Assembly (NCBI GenBank): GCA_964617455.1
Contig: CAZTYF010000011.1
Coordinates: forward strand, 1-63,751
Direction: 5' to 3'
Length of the DNA: 63,751 nucleotides
Source of the DNA: Monoglobus sp964617455
GTDB lineage: Bacteria; Bacillota; Clostridia; Monoglobales; Monoglobaceae
Shown: piece after piece, positions 6,490-14,722 of the stretch
How positions within the stretch are numbered: the stretch's first letter is position 1
How the letters are laid out: each line of letters opens with the position of its first letter
The notes under the pieces: generated by a model
What the model saw: the letters and a program-made list of their open reading frames with translations, nothing else
Database searches by the model: none
What the model was told of the DNA's origin: nothing
Program-made: the position numbers and the translations under genes

Positions 6490-6867
6490 ATGGAGCGAAT
6501 AATAAAAACCATACCTGCCGAAAAGGGTGAGCTGTATGTCACCTCGGGCGGCAAGCAGCGGATGCTGGCACAGTTTGACGGGGCAATAGAGATATCGGAG
6601 CGGCAAGCTATGATACCGATACTCGGGACGGTGCAGAAGGGTCTGAAAAGCATATACGCCTCTATCCTCATATGCGGAGATATCGATTACAGCGTGAATG
6701 AACCAAGCGAGCTTATCGACAGCGGCAAGGTATATGATGCCATCGCCGATGTGGAGGGTGAGAGAACCCGATTGGCGGGGCTTCGGTTCAAGGACTCAGA
6801 CCCGATAAAGAACACGCTTGTTTTTGAAATTACGGATATTGAGCTAATACAAAAGCTGCTGACTTAA
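6490..6867 (+). CDS. Phage head-region protein, unknown
   Basis: 125 aa, start after AAAGGAG of unit B. It reads as a compact alpha/beta protein (MERIIKTIPAEKGELYVTSGGKQ..., ending FEITDIELIQKLLT) with no motif I recognise. It lies between two copies of the terminator/ribosome-site unit within the prophage, so it behaves as an independently exchangeable cassette. Confidence 0.65.
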   Translation: MERIIKTIPAEKGELYVTSGGKQRMLAQFDGAIEISERQAMIPILGTVQKGLKSIYASILICGDIDYSVNEPSELIDSGKVYDAIADVEGERTRLAGLRFKDSDPIKNTLVFEITDIELIQKLLT

Positions 6868-6876
6868 TAAAATACG

Positions 6877-6924
6877 GCACCCAATGCGGGTGCTTTTATT
6901 ATGCGTAAATTCGGGAGATAAATT
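6877..6924 (+). repeat. Terminator/ribosome-site unit, copy C
   Basis: GCACCC (6877-6882), AATGC loop, GGGTGC (6888-6893), TTTTATTATGCGTAAATT and GGGAGA, then the ATG at 6925. It separates the unknown gene at 6490 from the YjcQ-like gene. Confidence 0.75.
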
Positions 6925-7308
6925 ATGAAACTTGACACCAAACAGCAGGTCTTACTTGCTTTATATTCGGAGTATCAGAATGACATACCGAGAATGACGG
7001 ATGTTACCTGCACCGCACTTGAAATGGACTATGATGTGTTTTGCGCAGCACTTGACAAGCTTCAGAATGAGGGATATATCACGGGATTCAAGAAGTATCC
7101 TTCGATAAGCAACAAATTCTATAAGATAAGCCTTGCCGATGTGAATGTCACACGGCAGGGCCTTGATTATGTGGAGAATAAATTAGGGATAGATACAGCG
7201 CAGACGAGCGGCGACAAACTCAAATACATCATAAAGAAATGCGGGGTGTTCGGATTCTCGGCGCTGAAATTATTCGCTTCGGAGATACTTGAGGCGATAA
7301 TGAGCTGA
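6925..7308 (+). CDS. YjcQ-family phage protein
   Basis: 127 aa. The start MKLDTKQQVLLALYSEYQ, followed by a winged-helix-like pattern (ALDKLQNEGYITGFKK) and NVTRQGLDYVENKL, is characteristic of YjcQ-like proteins of Firmicute prophages, which have no firm function. A similar N-terminal plan appears in the next gene, so the two may be divergent duplicates. The start codon is set by GGGAGA in unit C. Confidence 0.75.
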   Translation: MKLDTKQQVLLALYSEYQNDIPRMTDVTCTALEMDYDVFCAALDKLQNEGYITGFKKYPSISNKFYKISLADVNVTRQGLDYVENKLGIDTAQTSGDKLKYIIKKCGVFGFSALKLFASEILEAIMS

Positions 7309-7320
7309 TTGGAGGCAGAT

Positions 7321-7644
7321 ATGGAGAAGGACGACTATTTTTATATAGTTTACAGGATACTCAGCTATCTGTATGAGTGCTTCAAAGAGGGCGCATCACC
7401 GAGGCTTGATGATGTCGGGCCCGAGGTCCTCGGCATAAACGAGGGGTATTGGGTGAATGTGATGACAAGCCTTGCCGGGGACGGGTTCATAAAGGGATTT
7501 AAGGTGAGCAAGTCCATAGGCGGCACAAGGATAGACCTTGGCGGATTATCCATCAAAAATGCGGGGATTGAGTATCTGGCAGACAATGCAATGATGGAGA
7601 CGGTGCGGAGAAATATGGCGCCCAAAGCAAAGAAAAAGAAATAA
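7321..7644 (+). CDS. YjcQ-like phage protein, second copy
   Basis: 107 aa. It shares the layout of the preceding gene: an N-terminal helix (YFYIVYRILSYLYECF), a short helix-turn-helix with GDGFIKGFKV, then IKNAGIEYLADNA, and a Lys-rich end. ATG 7321 follows GGAGG; a TTG at 7309 directly after the previous stop is possible but less well placed. The product is probably a small cytoplasmic phage protein of unknown role. Confidence 0.7.
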   Translation: MEKDDYFYIVYRILSYLYECFKEGASPRLDDVGPEVLGINEGYWVNVMTSLAGDGFIKGFKVSKSIGGTRIDLGGLSIKNAGIEYLADNAMMETVRRNMAPKAKKKK

Positions 7645-7743
7645 ATTAAATATATCGCCGTTTGGTATTGTGGGCGTAAAAACACAAGACAGGCAGCCGC
7701 GGACAAGACCGCGTTAAAAAATGAGCCGTGAAAGGAGACCAAA

Positions 7744-8355
7744 ATGGATTTAAGAAACAGTTTGAACCTATCAGAATTGGGCATTGACGCCGAAACGGCG
7801 GACAAGGTTGTGGAGAGGACGCAATCGTACATCAGCGGTGCGTACATCCCGAAAGACCGATTTGACGATGTGAACAACAAGTACAAGCAGCAGAAAACAA
7901 TGAATGCCACACTCAACACCCAGCTTGAAGAGCTGAAGGGCGTTGATGTGGAGGGGCTCAACAGCAAGATTGCAGAACTCCAAGAGGCGAATAAAAAGCA
8001 GCAAGCGGAGTTCGACAAGCAAATTCAAGCCGAAAAACTCAAAAACGCTTTAGACAGCGCATTTAAAGAGGCCGGGGCAAAGAACGCCAAGGCTACTCGG
8101 GCACTGCTTGACATGGATAAAATAAAGCTCACAGACAACGGTCTTGAGGGGTTCAAAGAACAAATTGACGCACTGAAGAAAGACGAAAACACGGCGTTCT
8201 TATTTGAGCAATCCGAGCCGAGCGACCCGCCTTCGGGCTTTAAACCGAACAGGGACCCGCAAGACCCGCCCGGCACCAAAAGCGCAGGGGCGAGAGCGGC
8301 AGAACGCTATAATATTCAGATAGGCGCAGTAAGGCAAAACCAGAAAGGAGAATAA
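7744..8355 (+). CDS. Phage capsid scaffolding protein (GP20-like)
   Basis: 203 aa. A long central coiled coil (about residues 35-105, rich in Lys, Gln, Glu) is followed by an Ala-rich helix (FKEAGAKNAKATRALLDMDKI), the conserved signature of the minor structural GP20/scaffold family, and a Pro-rich, charged tail. Scaffold proteins shape the prohead and leave before DNA packaging. The gene sits two genes upstream of the capsid gene, as usual. The start follows AAAGGAG. Confidence 0.85.
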   Translation: MDLRNSLNLSELGIDAETADKVVERTQSYISGAYIPKDRFDDVNNKYKQQKTMNATLNTQLEELKGVDVEGLNSKIAELQEANKKQQAEFDKQIQAEKLKNALDSAFKEAGAKNAKATRALLDMDKIKLTDNGLEGFKEQIDALKKDENTAFLFEQSEPSDPPSGFKPNRDPQDPPGTKSAGARAAERYNIQIGAVRQNQKGE

Positions 8356-8358
8356 CAA

Positions 8359-8724
8359 ATGGCATACACAAGTACACAGACCGCAGCCGAGACTCCGAAC
8401 TTTTTGGAGAGCGAAGTAGGTTTGGTCCTTAAGACCGCCCAGGTTGACGAATCGACCGATGGTATGAAAGAAGAAAACGGCAGAAAGTATATCCCCGCCG
8501 GCACTATCTATCCATCGGCAGACGACAAGGCAGAGGGCATAATTTTCACCGATACGGATGTGACGGACGGCAAACACGCCGCATCGCTGATGGTGGCGGG
8601 CAGAGTTCTCAAAGAGAGAATCGCAGACGGTTCACCCGCAGATGCAGCCGTGCAGGCACTCGGCATTCAGAATCTGCTTTTCATTGACGGTGAAGGCAAA
8701 ATTTACACCGGTGGCGGTGAGTGA
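8359..8724 (+). CDS. Putative phage head decoration or fibre protein
   Basis: 121 aa, starting 3 bp after the scaffold stop with AGAAAGGAG upstream. The sequence (ESEVGLVLKTAQVDESTDGMKEENGRKYIPAGTI...) resembles small head-decoration proteins placed between scaffold and capsid genes. It ends in a Gly-rich segment at a UGA. The downstream frame continues in phase after the stop, separated by a GC-rich hairpin, which is unusual. Confidence 0.65.
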   Translation: MAYTSTQTAAETPNFLESEVGLVLKTAQVDESTDGMKEENGRKYIPAGTIYPSADDKAEGIIFTDTDVTDGKHAASLMVAGRVLKERIADGSPADAAVQALGIQNLLFIDGEGKIYTGGGE

Positions 8725-8728
8725 CTGC

Positions 8729-8752
8729 CGCCCGCGAAAAGGCCCGCGGCAA
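8729..8752 (+). other. Stem-loop directly after an in-frame UGA
   Basis: TGCCGC and GCGGCA pair around a GC-rich loop three bases after the UGA at 8722-8724. There is no T run, so it is not a typical terminator. It lies between two phage frames that are in the same reading phase. Confidence 0.4.
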
Positions 8753-8754
8753 AT

Positions 8755-9120
8755 TTGAAAATCCCCGAAGCCGATACACAGTTCTTCGGCGGCTCCGATG
8801 GGGATAAAAAAGTCAGTGATATGATATCCGCGGATACAAAGGTTATGGCGGACGGCAGCGTGAAGGGCACTTTGCATAATATAAGCGGCTTCACGAAGTT
8901 CAGCAACTCCCCGGAGGAGCAGGGCGGGCACTTCTTCCCCATGTCTTTGACGAAGACGGGTCAGAATATCACGGTAAAGAAAAACGGCACGGATGAAAAG
9001 ACGATAACCTACGACAAAGACTGGGTTCTCCGTGTGAATGACAAGAATACTACATTCGAGTTTTTGATTGACGGCAAGTCTGAAATTAAACTTAATTTCA
9101 CCCAGGCCACACTCGAATAA
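8755..9120 (+). CDS. Phage head-region protein of uncertain start
   Basis: About 121 codons open from a TTG at 8755 without a ribosome site; the next ATG (8820) also lacks one. The body (KVMADGSVKGTLHNISGFTKF, GGHFFPMSLTKTG, ending LNFTQATLE) is a beta-rich small protein, plausible as a head or tail decoration factor. The reading phase is the same as the previous gene, so it may have been its C-terminal part before a stop mutation, or be reached by UGA readthrough. The major capsid gene follows after 21 bp. Confidence 0.55.
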   Translation: MKIPEADTQFFGGSDGDKKVSDMISADTKVMADGSVKGTLHNISGFTKFSNSPEEQGGHFFPMSLTKTGQNITVKKNGTDEKTITYDKDWVLRVNDKNTTFEFLIDGKSEIKLNFTQATLE

Positions 9121-9141
9121 TACAAGAAAGGATGATAGAAA

Positions 9142-10173
9142 ATGGCAGATATTATCAGTTTAATCAGCCCAAAAGACTGGGTTGATTTCTCGCAGCAGCT
9201 TTCTGTCCAGAGAAACTATGTGGGCGACACGCTTTTCCCGGACAGCAAGACGGACAACCTTGAGATAGAGTATATGCGCTTGACGGACGGGCTCAATCTC
9301 CCGACAATAGCGCCCGTTCACGCTTTCGACAGTGAAGCGGTTATCGCAAGCCGTCAGGGTTTGGAGAAAGTTAAGCTTGAAAAGCTGCTCATTAAAGAGA
9401 AAATCAATCAAACAGAGCGAGTACAGTTGTTCTTGAAGAACGGCGCATCGCAAAGCAGAATTGTCGACTACATCTTCGATGATGCGGCAAGACTGGCAGA
9501 AGCGGTTAAGACCCGCACAGAGGCGGCCAAGATGGAGGCCTTGACAAGCGGCAAAATGACCGTTAAAGAAAACAATTTAGACTTCGAAGTTGACTATCAG
9601 GTACCGGAGGATAACCAGAAAGAGTATACCTGGAACACCGAAGAGGTTGACATTTTGAAGGACATCCAAGAGATGGTAGACATTGCCGGGGATAAGGGCA
9701 AAAAGCCCAATACCGCCATCACATCACGCAAGGTAATGGCCGAGCTCAGGGAGAACAAGTTCATACAGACGGCCATCAACGGCACTGTAGGTGTGGGCAG
9801 ATACCTCTCGGACGGCGAAATTAACCGTCTGCTCGGAGATATGTTTGGCATCAACATTATAGTTGACGATGAAAAATACCAGACAGAGGATGCAAAAGGC
9901 AAACGCACCACGGCAAGGTTTGTGGATGACAAAAAGTTCGTACTGTGCGAAACGGGCTCCAACGGCGCTGTAGGCGCAGGCCTTTGGGGAGTTACTCCCG
10001 AAGAGGCGTCTTACGGACCCTGGACGGCCAAGTCACAAAACCAATACATCACAATCACTCAGTGGCAGACGCCCGACCCGGTTGCGGTATGGACAAAGGC
10101 CAGCGGTGTGTTTATACCCGTACTGCCCGACCCGAATGCGGTCGTAATCGGCACCATCACATTAAGCGAATAA
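9142..10173 (+). CDS. Phage major capsid protein, family E type
   Basis: 343 aa, with the layout of the major capsid protein E family: N-terminal ...YVGDTLFPDSKTDNLEIEYMRL, LIKEKINQTERVQLFLKNGA, RTRTEAAKMEALTSGK-like segment, NTAITSRKVMAELRENKFI, and a C-terminal QYITITQWQTPDPVAVWTK. It forms the icosahedral shell. The start follows AGAAAGGATG; the stop overlaps the next start by one base (TAATG). It looks intact. Confidence 0.88.
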   Translation: MADIISLISPKDWVDFSQQLSVQRNYVGDTLFPDSKTDNLEIEYMRLTDGLNLPTIAPVHAFDSEAVIASRQGLEKVKLEKLLIKEKINQTERVQLFLKNGASQSRIVDYIFDDAARLAEAVKTRTEAAKMEALTSGKMTVKENNLDFEVDYQVPEDNQKEYTWNTEEVDILKDIQEMVDIAGDKGKKPNTAITSRKVMAELRENKFIQTAINGTVGVGRYLSDGEINRLLGDMFGINIIVDDEKYQTEDAKGKRTTARFVDDKKFVLCETGSNGAVGAGLWGVTPEEASYGPWTAKSQNQYITITQWQTPDPVAVWTKASGVFIPVLPDPNAVVIGTITLSE

Positions 10174-10437
10174 TGACGGAGGCAGAGAAGGCGCGGCTCA
10201 CTCGCGGCATAACAGAAAAATTAAAGACTCTCGGATATGAGGCGGGGCCCGAGGATAAATATCTGCTTGAGGTGTTTATCGATTCGGCCGAGGCACATAT
10301 TATGAATATTTGCAATATAAACACGATACCGAAACGGCTCGAACACGAGCTCACGGATATGGTATGCGGACAGTTCATGTATCACAAGTATTCAACGGGG
10401 ACGCTGCCCGACAGTTTCAGCTTTGAGGCAGCTGTTC
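10173..10437 (+). pseudogene. Phage head-tail connector protein, 3' truncated
   Basis: The first ~88 codons (MTEAEKARLTRGITEKLKTLGYEA-like start, EHELTDMVCGQFMYHKYSTG) match gp6-type connectors that follow capsid genes. At about 10436 the phage sequence ends; further codons in the frame are antisense to an unrelated minus-strand gene. The normal C-terminal beta part is lost. This is the right edge of the prophage remnant. Confidence 0.75.
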
Positions 10438-10439
10438 AA

Positions 10440-10644
10440 TCGACAAAAATACATTTTTACCGTCCGCACCTTGTGAAAAATACATATACTCTCCGAGCCA
10501 ACTTTCTATTCTGCGCCGCTCATTGTCATAACTTCTCAGACTTTTACTTTTATATTCCCCTCGGCTTTTGAATCCATAGACATAGAATTCGCCGATATAG
10601 TCTCGTATATTGGCAAAATTTTTAATAAGCTCACTGTATGCCAT
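10440..10644 (-). pseudogene. 5' fragment of an unrelated gene at the prophage joint
   Basis: Starting at ATG 10644 after GGAGG, it encodes MAYSELIKNFANIRDYIGEF, VYGFKSRGEY, SYDNERRRIESWLGEYM and GKNVFLSI, then runs into phage DNA and stops within a few codons. This N-terminus resembles the beginning of a much longer Clostridial protein family (I recall similar DUF5716-like starts; unverified). Only about 68 codons survive. The 230 bp beyond it (10645-10872) hold no gene I can support. Confidence 0.6.
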
Positions 10645-10872
10645 CCCATCAACCTCCGATAAAAATAATTCTGAATTGCTCACATCGGTTTTTATGATAA
10701 ACAGAATTCATTCAAAATAAATTTCATAAAACACAGCGTAAAAATTTTAAAATCCATTCCCCTGCCGAAAGAAGTATAACACAAAGAAAATCCGCAGTCA
10801 AGCAATTGAACTACGGATAAGTATGCCGGTCGACTCAATATCTGCCATTAAACACGGAATCACATCCGCCGT

Positions 10873-12618
10873 TTAATTGGCGAGTTTGACCAGCCCCGCA
10901 TAGGTGCCGGGGATGTTTTTGAGTTCTTCATGTGTGCCGCTCTGAGTGACTTTGCCTTTTTCCAGGACATAAATCTTATCCGCTCTTTCGATGGTGGAGA
11001 GTCGGTGGGCAATTACAATAACGGTACGGCCCTTCATAAGGGCATCGATGCTTTTCTGAACAATTCGCTCATTTTCGGTGTCAAGAGCGCTGGTTGCCTC
11101 GTCAAGGAGCAATATGGGGGCATTTTTCAGGAATGCGCGGGCTATGGCTATTCTTTGTTTTTGCCCGCCGGACAAGCTCTCGCCTCTCTCGCCTACTTGT
11201 GAATCATAGCCGTTTGGCATTTCGGTAATGAATTTGTGGGCACCCGCCGCTTTAGCCGCCTCCACAATTTCTTCATCGGTGGCACCGGGCCTGCCATAGC
11301 TTATGTTTTCCCGTACGGTGGCATCAAAGAGATAGGCGTCCTGAGGCACATAGGAAATTTTGTTGCGGAGTTCCTCAAGAGAATAGGAATCAATATTTCT
11401 GTTAGCGAAATAGATTTTTCCGTTATCGCATTTGTAGAAACCGAGCAAAAGCTTTATGGTGGTGCTTTTGCCACCGCCGCTGGGTCCTGCCAATGCAGTC
11501 ACCTTCCCTTCATCGGCAGTCAGGTTCAATCCGTGAAGAACTTTACCCCGTTTGTCGTCATAGGTAAATTCTACATTTTCGAATTTAATATAATCCTCAC
11601 ACACATCCTCATTTTCATCCATGAGTGGAGTGCGGGGCTCGCATTCTCGGCTCAAAATTTCTTCTATCAATTCGGCAGCCGATGCGCTTTCCTGCATCAT
11701 CCCCCAAGAATTTCCGAATGTCATCAACATACTGCTGACATTGCCTTGGACACTCAGGATAGCAAATACGGTTCCGAAGTCACAGTAGCCCAAGGCCGCC
11801 ATAACAGCACCGATTGTTATTAGCACAAAACTGTTGAGAAAGACGAGCAAGTTGCCAAGACTGTTAAGAGTGCCGAGCCGAGAAATTCGTTTGATTCTTT
11901 TGCCTGCAACAGAATCGTTTGCTTTTTCATATCTTCTTACGGCAGATCCATCGATATCGAACAGTTTGATAATTCTGAATCCGGCTAACAAATCGGACAG
12001 CCGCGCCAAAAGATTGGATTCACCCTTTTGTATATCTCTTCCCATGCGGCGCAGGGGAACCGCAAATTTCAAATTCAGTACAAAAGTGATAATACAAGAT
12101 ATAATCGACACCAATCCGAGAATCGGGTTCAAAATTATTATGAACATACATGATGCAACGCCACAGAACATTGCTTGCACAATATTGGGGAAACTGTTAC
12201 TGTAGGCTCGTTTCATATTTTCCACATTGCTGTTTAGCCTGAAGATGCTATCGGCGCTGTGGTTCTTCTCATAATAGTCAACGGTAAGGAATTCCATATG
12301 CCGAAACAGACGGCATCGCAAATCCTGCATTATAAGGCGCACGGCTTTCATTCTCACAAACCGCACAACCATATGCATAAAATCAAGCAAGATTGTTAGG
12401 ACTGCAAACCAAAGAGATGCTTTAAACAGCGCAAAATTGCCCGTTGTGATGGAATTCACAACGCCGCGGTTCAGCAGTGCGAATGACATATCCGAAAGGT
12501 ACATGAAAATCGCAAACAACGCAATCATTATCAAATACAACCGTTTGTGAACATACATTATGGAAAAGCAGGATTTGATACCATTTAAAACTTTTTTAGG
12601 CTTTTTTCGCTGTGTCAT
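10873..12618 (-). CDS. ABC exporter subunit (fused membrane and ATPase domains)
   Basis: 581 aa. About six membrane helices in residues 20-300 precede an ABC ATPase with Walker A GPSGGGKST, signature LSGGQ, Walker B ILLLDEATSALD and the H-loop IAHRLST. All ATPase motifs are canonical. It overlaps the upstream ABC gene by 4 bp (ATGA), so the two half-transporters very likely form a heterodimer that exports drugs, lipids or peptides. The substrate cannot be told. No dedicated substrate gene is adjacent. Confidence 0.88.
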   Translation of the reverse strand: MTQRKKPKKVLNGIKSCFSIMYVHKRLYLIMIALFAIFMYLSDMSFALLNRGVVNSITTGNFALFKASLWFAVLTILLDFMHMVVRFVRMKAVRLIMQDLRCRLFRHMEFLTVDYYEKNHSADSIFRLNSNVENMKRAYSNSFPNIVQAMFCGVASCMFIIILNPILGLVSIISCIITFVLNLKFAVPLRRMGRDIQKGESNLLARLSDLLAGFRIIKLFDIDGSAVRRYEKANDSVAGKRIKRISRLGTLNSLGNLLVFLNSFVLITIGAVMAALGYCDFGTVFAILSVQGNVSSMLMTFGNSWGMMQESASAAELIEEILSRECEPRTPLMDENEDVCEDYIKFENVEFTYDDKRGKVLHGLNLTADEGKVTALAGPSGGGKSTTIKLLLGFYKCDNGKIYFANRNIDSYSLEELRNKISYVPQDAYLFDATVRENISYGRPGATDEEIVEAAKAAGAHKFITEMPNGYDSQVGERGESLSGGQKQRIAIARAFLKNAPILLLDEATSALDTENERIVQKSIDALMKGRTVIVIAHRLSTIERADKIYVLEKGKVTQSGTHEELKNIPGTYAGLVKLAN

Positions 12619-14375
12619 ACGGTATCACCTCCGGGATTATTGAGCCGAGCATACACTCCGTTCTTTTTTATCAAGTCGGTGTGTTTTCCGCATTCGGCAA
12701 TAACGCCGCCGTCGATGACTGCGATACGGTCCGAATCCTTTATGGTTGACAGACGATGGGCTACCACAAGCACCGTCCTGCCCCGGCTTAAATTATCTAT
12801 GGCCTTTTGAACCTCAGCCTCGGATTTGACGTCAAGAGCGCTGGTCGCCTCGTCAAGGAGCAATATCGGCGCATTTTTCAAAATTGCACGCGCAATGGAT
12901 ATTCTTTGTACCTGTCCCCCGGAGAGACGACAGCCGCGTTCTCCCACTTTGGAGTTGTAGCCGTTTTCGGTTTCCATAATAAAGTCATGAGCATATGCCG
13001 CTTTTGCCGCAGCGACAATTTCTTCATCCGTAGCTCCCGGTTTGCCCATTGCAATATTGTCATATATTGATTCGGGGAATAAATATGTATCCTGAGACAC
13101 GTAGGAAATCATGCTTCGCATGGATTTAAGTTCACGCTCGTTTACATCAATGCCCCCTATTTTAACAGTTCCAGATTTTGGCACATAGAAACCGCAAACA
13201 AGTCCCAAAAGGGTGCTTTTGCCGCAACCGCTTGCACCGGCAAATCCCACCTGCTCTCCCTTGTTGACACTGAAAGAGAGACCCTTTAAAACCGGCTTGC
13301 CCTTTTCATATTCAAACGAAACATCGGAAAACTCAATCGCAGGTTGAGTGTCCGGGAGTTCGGTCGATGCGATGCCGTCTTCCCGCTCCACAGGCTCATC
13401 TATTATCGAAAATAAACGTTCCGCCGATGCGGTTGCGGAACGGAAGTTGAAGAACATCTGTGATGAACGTATTATCGGATTCAAAAGTTGGCCGATAAGA
13501 GTTGTAAACGCAACCAATGCACCAAGGCTCAGATTGCCCATGAAACAAAGCATTCCGCCGTATATGAGACAAATTGTCAGAGGCACATACCGTGCCAATT
13601 CAAAAAAGAAAATGCCGTGGTACTGAGTTCTGTCGTTGTTGAGAGCCATATCCGTGGCTTTGGCAATCCCATTGTTATATTTTTCGGCAAGAGTGTCCTC
13701 TATATTATAGGATTTTACAATAGTGATACCACCGACCATATCGGCAACCGTATTGCTGACAAGCCCGAGATATCGCATATATTTTTTTGAACCGATTTTA
13801 AAAGGTATCGAAAAACAGGCACCGAAGGCCACAAAAACCACTGCGGGCAATATTGAAAGCAATAGCAGTGTCGGGTTGAGCCTTATTAGGAAAAACAGGT
13901 AAAATATGAAAGTGAAGGGAATTTCAATCATTTTTATGAAATCGTTTTCCATGAATGATTGTACCGCATCGGCATCGGAGCTCATTTTTGACAGCATCTC
14001 ACCGCTGCGCACCGAGTTCATGTAATCGATTGGAATTTTCGAAATTTTTTCGGCACTATCCTGTTTAATATCATGAATAATGCCCGTCGAGAACTTGCCG
14101 GCAGCATAGGTGCTTATATATACGGCTGTCATAATTCCCAAGACGCAAATTACGGCTAAAACAAAGATCCGTGGGATTGCCGAAACGCTTCCCGCCTGTG
14201 CGGTGTCGACAATTTGCCGCAAGGAATCGGTTTTTCTCACTTCAAGCCAAGAGGAGATAACAGTTCCCGCAACTGCGGCGATTGCCCAAAAGATATATCT
14301 TTTTGCGTATTTGGCAATGTTTTTGTAAACACCCGATCCGGTTTTTTCTTTCGGTTTTAGATCTTTCTTCTTCAT
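12615..14375 (-). CDS. ABC exporter subunit, partner half-transporter
   Basis: 586 aa from the ATG at 14375: membrane domain in residues about 20-310, then ATPase with GASGCGKST, LSGGQ, ILLLDEATSALD and AHRLST, all intact. It is the first gene of the exporter operon. The start MKKKDLKPKEK lies only 7 bases after the -10 box of a near-consensus promoter, leaving no room for a ribosome site, so the message is probably leaderless. A longer frame upstream exists but would begin before the transcription start. Confidence 0.87.
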   Translation of the reverse strand: MKKKDLKPKEKTGSGVYKNIAKYAKRYIFWAIAAVAGTVISSWLEVRKTDSLRQIVDTAQAGSVSAIPRIFVLAVICVLGIMTAVYISTYAAGKFSTGIIHDIKQDSAEKISKIPIDYMNSVRSGEMLSKMSSDADAVQSFMENDFIKMIEIPFTFIFYLFFLIRLNPTLLLLSILPAVVFVAFGACFSIPFKIGSKKYMRYLGLVSNTVADMVGGITIVKSYNIEDTLAEKYNNGIAKATDMALNNDRTQYHGIFFFELARYVPLTICLIYGGMLCFMGNLSLGALVAFTTLIGQLLNPIIRSSQMFFNFRSATASAERLFSIIDEPVEREDGIASTELPDTQPAIEFSDVSFEYEKGKPVLKGLSFSVNKGEQVGFAGASGCGKSTLLGLVCGFYVPKSGTVKIGGIDVNERELKSMRSMISYVSQDTYLFPESIYDNIAMGKPGATDEEIVAAAKAAYAHDFIMETENGYNSKVGERGCRLSGGQVQRISIARAILKNAPILLLDEATSALDVKSEAEVQKAIDNLSRGRTVLVVAHRLSTIKDSDRIAVIDGGVIAECGKHTDLIKKNGVYARLNNPGGDTV

Positions 14376-14382
14376 ATGGACG

Positions 14383-14412
14383 ATTATAGCACAGCACAAT
14401 ATGCACTGTCAA
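14383..14412 (-). promoter_or_regulatory. Promoter of the ABC exporter, leaderless type
   Basis: On the minus strand: TTGACA (14412-14407), 18 bp, TATAAT (14388-14383). The seven bases CGTCCAT separate the -10 from the ATG at 14375, so the predicted transcription start is at or next to the first codon. Confidence 0.75.
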
Positions 14413-14564
14413 TAATAGGAGAATTATTCGGTAATTAATCAAAGGAATGGCAAAAAATAAGAGATATTATGGTATGTTATACTTAAATTACAGAAAATTT
14501 ATTAAAAGTTATAGAAAATATTAATATTACTTGTTTCCTATAAAGAACTATAGTTTTTTGAGAT

Positions 14565-14593
14565 TAGACAAGGACTCTATGGCGTGTTATAAT
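14565..14593 (+). promoter_or_regulatory. Promoter of the tRNA-like leader and DUF1847 operon
   Basis: TAGACA at 14565-14570, 17-bp spacer, TATAAT at 14588-14593. The predicted start near 14600 is about 15 bases before the tRNA-like fold. Confidence 0.7.
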
Positions 14594-14614
14594 GCAAATA
14601 ACTTAATCGTATTC

Positions 14615-14689
14615 GGTGCTGTAGTCAATGGTTTGACAAATGGTCTCATAAGCTTTTTTATTCCGGTTCGATTCCGGGCAGCATCGCCA
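14615..14689 (+). ncRNA. tRNA-like element with CAU loop in an operon leader
   Basis: The sequence folds as a cloverleaf: acceptor GGTGCTG/CAGCATC (7 bp, one G-U), D stem GTCA/TGAC with GG in the loop, loop CTCATAA that would place CAU as anticodon, 5-base variable region, T arm TCCGG-TTCGATT-CCGGG, then G and an encoded CCA at 14687-14689. The anticodon stem is weak (one mismatch, two wobbles) and the D loop is short. It could be a divergent or decaying tRNA-Met-type gene, or a tRNA mimic that controls the DUF1847 operon, whose ribosome site begins about 20 bases later. It has its own strong promoter. Confidence 0.55.
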
Positions 14690-14722
14690 TTTAATAAATA
14701 TTTAATTTTAAGGAGGATTTTT

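Larger units (their letters stand above)
4384..10440. mobile_element. Defective prophage remnant
   Basis: Bounded on the left by the tRNA 3' fragment and on the right by an abrupt junction near 10436. It keeps only the 3' end of the integrase and part of the head module: minor head protein, toxin/immunity-like pair, YjcQ-like genes, scaffold, capsid and the start of the connector. Terminase, portal, tail, lysis and replication genes are missing, so it cannot form particles on its own. Both joints fuse coding sequences out of context, indicating large deletions after integration. Confidence 0.8.
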
